Source: an uncultured Thermoplasmata archaeon (lineage in GTDB: Archaea > Thermoplasmatota > Thermoplasmata > Methanomassiliicoccales > Methanomethylophilaceae). From it: 8,930 nucleotides of DNA. Below are positions 5,715 to 8,930 of the stretch, one piece after another; the stretch's first letter is position 1, and every line of letters begins with the position of its first letter. A program made the translations under genes and the position numbers. The notes beneath the pieces are model-generated. The model made no database searches. It was not told the DNA's origin and saw nothing but the letters and a program-made list of their open reading frames with translations. The stretch lies in NCBI GenBank assembly GCA_946545675.1, contig CAMNNR010000042.1:1-8930 (forward strand). Direction: 5' to 3'.

Positions 5715-7028
5715 TTAGCAGTCGTACTTCTTGTCGGGGTCTGCTATGTCGCCTTCTTTTATCAGGTACTGGTTGACGATCTTGACCGCGCAGAGGTCTC
5801 CGCACATTGAACATCCGTCCTTCTCTTCGGTGCATCCGCGGGCGCGGTATCTGCGTGCCTTTTCTTCATCCAGGCACACATCGTACATCTCGTTCCAGTC
5901 CAGGACCTTCCTTGCGCGGGCCATGCGGTCGTCCCTATCCTTGCCGATGCCGCGTGTGAGGTCGGCGGCGTGAGCCGCGATCTTGGAAGCGATCACTCCT
6001 TCTTTGACGTCTTCCTCATCAGGGAGAGAGAGGTGCTCGGCAGGGGTGACATAACACAGGAAGTCCGCACCGTTCTGTGCTGCGATGGCTCCGCCGATCG
6101 CGCTGGTTATGTGGTCGTAGCCGGGTGCGATATCGGTGACGAGCGGACCGAGGACGTAGAACGGGGCCCCGTGGCAGAGGCATTTCATGAGCTTCATGTT
6201 GGCAGGGATCTCGTCCATACGCATATGGCCGGGGCCTTCCACCATGGCTTGAACTCCTGCTTCGCGGGAGCGTTTTACCAAATGTCCCAGAGTCATCAGT
6301 TCTGAGAGTTGTGCCTGATCGGTGGCATCATTGATGCAGCCGGGGCGGAAGCCGTCCCCGAGGGAGAGCGTGAATTCGTATTTGCGGGCCATCTCGAGCA
6401 GGTAATCAAAGTTCTTGTAGAGCGGGTTCTCCTCTTCGTTGTGGAGGATCCACGCGGTGAGGAAGGATCCGCCCCTGGAAACGACATCCATGAGCCTGTC
6501 GGATTTCTTCAGCCATTGGACGGTCTCCTTGGTGATACCGCAGTGGACCGTCATGAAGTCAATCCCGTCTTTGGCGTGCATCTCGATGCCCTTGAAGATG
6601 TCGTCCTCCGTGAGTTCCACGATGGCGTTCTTACGGGCGGCGGTGAGGCCTGTCTCGTAGATGGGGACAGTACCGATCATGACTGGGCTCCTCTTCACCA
6701 TCTCGCGCCTGATGCCGTCGATGTCGCCTCCTGTGCTGAGATCCATGACCGAGTCCGCACCGTATTTCAGCGCGATGTCGAGTTTGCGGAGTTCGGGTTC
6801 CGCATCGGGCATATCCCTGGAGGTACCTAGGTTTGCGTTGATCTTGACTGAGAGCCCTTCGCCGATGGCAGCAGGCTTGGGATTGTGCACGGGGTTGCAG
6901 GGCATGACGATGCGGCCGGCTGCGATACCGTCCACAACGAATCTTTCCGTTACGCCCTCGTCCTTGGCGATTTGTTTTATTCTATCGTCAACGGCTCCTC
7001 TTCTGGCTGCTTCCATGATGGTGCTCAT
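5715..7028 (-). CDS. thiC: Phosphomethylpyrimidine synthase ThiC (radical SAM)
   Basis: 437 aa, complete, the usual length for archaeal and short bacterial ThiC. It converts 5-aminoimidazole ribotide to HMP phosphate, the pyrimidine half of thiamine, using a 4Fe-4S cluster and S-adenosylmethionine. Signature segments in order are KINANLGTS (62-70), MDLSTGGDI (95-103), GTVPIYE (119-125), VHCGIT (161-166), SRGGSF (184-189), SLGDGFRPG (222-230), VEGPGH (263-268), PLVTDIAPGYDHIT (295-308) and CYVTPAEHL (325-333). The cluster cysteines C406, C409 and C413 lie in CSMCGDLC, which is CX2CX3C rather than the CX2CX4C of E. coli-type ThiC. The ATG at 7028 is chosen; a second Met lies at residue 5. No strong Shine-Dalgarno sequence is seen. 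It is divergent from gyrB. Confidence 0.97.
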   Translation of the reverse strand: MSTIMEAARRGAVDDRIKQIAKDEGVTERFVVDGIAAGRIVMPCNPVHNPKPAAIGEGLSVKINANLGTSRDMPDAEPELRKLDIALKYGADSVMDLSTGGDIDGIRREMVKRSPVMIGTVPIYETGLTAARKNAIVELTEDDIFKGIEMHAKDGIDFMTVHCGITKETVQWLKKSDRLMDVVSRGGSFLTAWILHNEEENPLYKNFDYLLEMARKYEFTLSLGDGFRPGCINDATDQAQLSELMTLGHLVKRSREAGVQAMVEGPGHMRMDEIPANMKLMKCLCHGAPFYVLGPLVTDIAPGYDHITSAIGGAIAAQNGADFLCYVTPAEHLSLPDEEDVKEGVIASKIAAHAADLTRGIGKDRDDRMARARKVLDWNEMYDVCLDEEKARRYRARGCTEEKDGCSMCGDLCAVKIVNQYLIKEGDIADPDKKYDC

Positions 7029-7076
7029 CGCTATCGATATGGAATTGCAGTGCTGTATTTCACATTTGTCGGTGTT

Positions 7077-7087
7077 AACATATATTC
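7077..7087 (-). promoter_or_regulatory. Candidate thiC TATA region
   Basis: On the minus strand this reads GAATATATGTT, centred 54 bp upstream of the thiC ATG, implying a leader of roughly 25-30 nt. A weaker alternative, GAAATACA on the minus strand near 7055-7062, would fit a leaderless start. Either leader is too short for a TPP riboswitch, and no riboswitch core was seen. Confidence 0.4.
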
Positions 7088-7095
7088 GGGATGCT

Positions 7096-7128
7096 TACGC
7101 ACGCGCACGCGCGCATACGCATATATAT
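7096..7128. repeat. 33-bp perfect alternating purine/pyrimidine tract (Z-DNA-prone)
   Basis: From 7096 to 7128 pyrimidine and purine alternate without a break. By dinucleotide step this is seven CG, four CA and five TA steps plus a final T, with the CG-rich part first and the AT run (7121-7128) last. Such tracts are the classic substrate for left-handed Z-DNA under negative supercoiling. The AT end coincides with the likely gyrB TATA box. The tract lies in the middle of the thiC-gyrB divergent region. Confidence 0.8.
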
Positions 7129-7130
7129 TA
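7121..7130 (+). promoter_or_regulatory. Candidate gyrB TATA box
   Basis: ATATATATTA is centred about 46 bp upstream of the gyrB ATG, predicting a start near 7150 and a leader of about 20 nt. That leader holds a purine-rich GGATGGGAAG at 7160-7169, only a partial Shine-Dalgarno match. The box overlaps the end of the alternating tract, so TBP binding and Z-DNA formation would compete (inference). Confidence 0.5.
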
Positions 7131-7171
7131 AAGGGGCATACAGGGAATCGTAATTTTTCGGATGGGAAGTT

Positions 7172-8930
7172 ATGGGAAACGAAGAAGAATACAGAAAGAG
7201 CGAGGTCTATGATGCAAATAGCATCAAAGCCCTCAAGGGTCTGGAAGCAGTCCGCAAAAGGCCCGGAATGTACATCGGCAGCACCGATACGAGAGGTCTC
7301 CACCACCTCGTGTACGAGGTTGTCGACAATTCAATCGACGAAGTCATGGCCGGGTTCGCCACCGTCATTAACGTGACGGTCAACACCGACGGTTCCATCT
7401 CCGTCGTGGATGACGGTAGGGGTATCCCCACCGGAGTCCCCAAGGGCGAGACGAAATCCGCCATGGAACTTTGTCTCACTGATCTCCACGCAGGAGGTAA
7501 GTTCGACCAGAACGCATACAAGGTTTCCGGAGGTCTCCACGGAGTCGGAGTATCCGTCGTGAACGCCCTCTCCGAGTGGATGGTTGCCACCGTCAAGAGG
7601 GAAGGGAAGATCCACAGGCAGACCTATCACTGCGGTAAGCCTGACGGACCCATCGAGATCATCGGCGAGACGCAGGAGACCGGAACAGCCATCACGTTCC
7701 TCCCTGACAAGACCATGTTCGAGACCGTTGTCTTCGATTTCGACACTCTTCAGAACAGATTCAGGAACCAGGCCTTCCTCAACACCAAGGTAACCATCGA
7801 ATTCGACGATCAGCGCATCGGAAGGAAGGAGACCTACCATTACGACGGAGGAGTCAGTGCCTTCGTGAAGTTCCTCAACCGGAGCAAGACCCCTCTCTAC
7901 GAGAACCCTATAGTCATTCAGGGGACCAAGACCTTCACCGATCTCAAGGGCAAGCCCGTGGCGGTGGAAGTCGACATCTCCATGCAGCACACCGACGGAT
8001 ACAACGAGTCCGTCGATTCATTCGTTAACACCGTTTCCACGCCTGACGGAGGTACCCACCTCACCGGTTTCAGGACCGCTCTGACCAAGACCCTCAACGA
8101 TTACGGAAAGGAGAATAACATCCTCAAGGACATGACCCTCGAAGGATCCGACACCCGTGAGGGACTCACCGCGATCATCAGCATCAGGATGCCTGATCCC
8201 CAGTTCGAGAGTCAGACCAAGGAGAAGCTTGGAAGCTCTGTCGCACAGAACGCTGTCGCTTCCGTCGTATCCGAACAGCTCAAGCAGTTCCTCGAGGAGA
8301 ACCCCTCCACCGCACAGATCATCCTCAAGAAGGCGATGGACGCCCTCGTGGGCCGTGAGGCCGCAAGGAAGGCAAGGGACGCAACCCGCAGGAAATCCCT
8401 GTTGGAGTCCACCTCCCTGCCCGGAAAGCTCGCCGACTGTTCCGAGAAGGACCCTTCCAAGTGTGAGATATTCATCGTCGAGGGAGAGTCCGCAGGAGGA
8501 TCCGCGAAGATGGGAAGGGACCGTGCGTTCCAGGCCATCCTCCCCATCAGGGGTAAGATCCTCAACGTCGAGAAGGCACGTCCCGACAAGCTCCTCGACC
8601 ACGATGAGATCAGGAACCTCGCAATCGCCATCGGCGGCGGAATCGGAAGGGAGTTCGACACCAGCAAGATCCGCTATCACAAGATCGTAATCATGACCGA
8701 TGCCGATGTGGACGGAGCCCACATCGCCACCCTACTCCTCACCCTGTTCTACAGGCAGATGAGGCCCCTCGTGGAGGAAGGCTATGTCTATCTCGCCATG
8801 CCTCCCCTCTACAGGGTGTACAAGGGAAAGACCCAGAAGTACGCTTACAACGACGAGGAGATGCAGAAGTACCTCGCCGAGATGCCCGGTGCCAACGTCA
8901 GCAGGTACAAGGGTCTCGGAGAGATGAACC
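7172..8930 (+). CDS. gyrB: DNA gyrase subunit B (3'-truncated by window edge)
   Basis: 586 codons are visible of roughly 630-640 expected; the frame is open to the last base, ending in YKGLGEMN. GyrB drives ATP-dependent negative supercoiling with GyrA, which is often the next gene downstream. The GHKL ATPase domain shows E49 and N53 (YEVVDNSIDE), DDGRGIP at 80-86 and the ATP lid GGLHGVGVSVVNAL at 120-133. These sit exactly seven residues later than Glu42, Asn46 and Asp73 in E. coli GyrB. R143 matches novobiocin-contact Arg136. The TOPRIM domain shows EGESAGGSAK (E438), QAILPIRGKILNVEKAR at 454-470 and DADVDGAHI (D510, D512). The sequence is bacterial in type, as in other gyrase-bearing Euryarchaeota, where the gene is thought to be an ancient acquisition. 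The ATG at 7172 is chosen because the next motif, KALKGLEAVRKRPGMYIG, begins at the normal distance. Confidence 0.97.
   Translation, partial: MGNEEEYRKSEVYDANSIKALKGLEAVRKRPGMYIGSTDTRGLHHLVYEVVDNSIDEVMAGFATVINVTVNTDGSISVVDDGRGIPTGVPKGETKSAMELCLTDLHAGGKFDQNAYKVSGGLHGVGVSVVNALSEWMVATVKREGKIHRQTYHCGKPDGPIEIIGETQETGTAITFLPDKTMFETVVFDFDTLQNRFRNQAFLNTKVTIEFDDQRIGRKETYHYDGGVSAFVKFLNRSKTPLYENPIVIQGTKTFTDLKGKPVAVEVDISMQHTDGYNESVDSFVNTVSTPDGGTHLTGFRTALTKTLNDYGKENNILKDMTLEGSDTREGLTAIISIRMPDPQFESQTKEKLGSSVAQNAVASVVSEQLKQFLEENPSTAQIILKKAMDALVGREAARKARDATRRKSLLESTSLPGKLADCSEKDPSKCEIFIVEGESAGGSAKMGRDRAFQAILPIRGKILNVEKARPDKLLDHDEIRNLAIAIGGGIGREFDTSKIRYHKIVIMTDADVDGAHIATLLLTLFYRQMRPLVEEGYVYLAMPPLYRVYKGKTQKYAYNDEEMQKYLAEMPGANVSRYKGLGEMN

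Noticed and set aside
5604..5810. 68-aa open frame with a hydrophobic stretch after the tRNA
   Set aside because: It begins inside the tRNA and overlaps the conserved thiC C-terminus; the hydrophobic run is the complement of thiC codons, and no promoter or ribosome site was seen.
6309..6830. 173-aa open frame opposite thiC
   Set aside because: It is a shadow of thiC, whose motifs are continuous in the other strand.
7029..7090. TPP riboswitch upstream of thiC
   Set aside because: The likely leader is about 30 nt, and neither the CTGAGA box nor the rest of the TPP core is visible.
8018..8722. 234-aa antisense open frame opposite gyrB, with another at 7331-7990
   Set aside because: Both are shadows of gyrB, which is unmistakable on the plus strand although it has no stop inside the window.
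1..8930. CRISPR array, insertion sequence or toxin-antitoxin pair
   Set aside because: No regularly spaced repeats, no terminal inverted repeats, no transposase and no toxin-antitoxin-like gene pair were seen on either strand.

Overview
The window looks archaeal, most probably Thermoplasmatota and perhaps Methanomassiliicoccales. The order-level call is inference. The pointers are a tRNA-Thr with the archaeal discriminator T, TATA-like boxes about 25 bp upstream of start codons (leaderless geometry), an archaeal-type Lhr helicase, an archaeal-type small HTH regulator, an archaeal-branch endonuclease IV, and a bacterial-type GyrB of the kind several euryarchaeal lineages carry. The genes are GC-rich with heavy AGG arginine use. 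None of the five stop codons in the window is TAG.

Layout. Bases 1-3329 (+) hold the C-terminal 1,100 or so residues of a very large Lhr-family helicase whose motor lies upstream of the window. After a 92-bp gap comes a 131-aa HTH regulator (3422-3817, +). It overlaps tail-to-tail by 19 bp with an Ogg1-type 8-oxoguanine DNA glycosylase (3799-4593, -). A 70-bp divergent promoter region separates the glycosylase from an endonuclease IV-family protein (4664-5482, +). A tRNA-Thr(CGT) follows (5538-5612, +), then thiC on the minus strand (5715-7028). A 143-bp divergent region containing a 33-bp perfect purine/pyrimidine alternation leads to gyrB (7172 onward, +), which runs off the right edge. No gene-free stretch exceeds 300 bp.

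How the genes fit together. The left half reads as a DNA-repair neighbourhood: an Lhr helicase with AlkZ/YcaQ-like modules, a glycosylase/AP lyase that removes oxidised guanine, and an AP endonuclease that would process the resulting ends. The glycosylase and endonuclease are divergently transcribed from one short shared region. The right half is housekeeping: thiamine pyrimidine synthesis (ThiC) and DNA supercoiling (GyrB). The HTH protein resembles the DNA-binding part of archaeal thiamine regulators but has no ThiN domain, so a link to thiC is only a hypothesis.

The best leads are the Z-DNA-prone tract at the gyrB promoter (a possible supercoiling sensor), the multi-winged-helix tail of the Lhr protein, and an ATG exactly 10 nt upstream of four of the five visible start codons. 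I did not find a mobile element, CRISPR array or obvious defence system.
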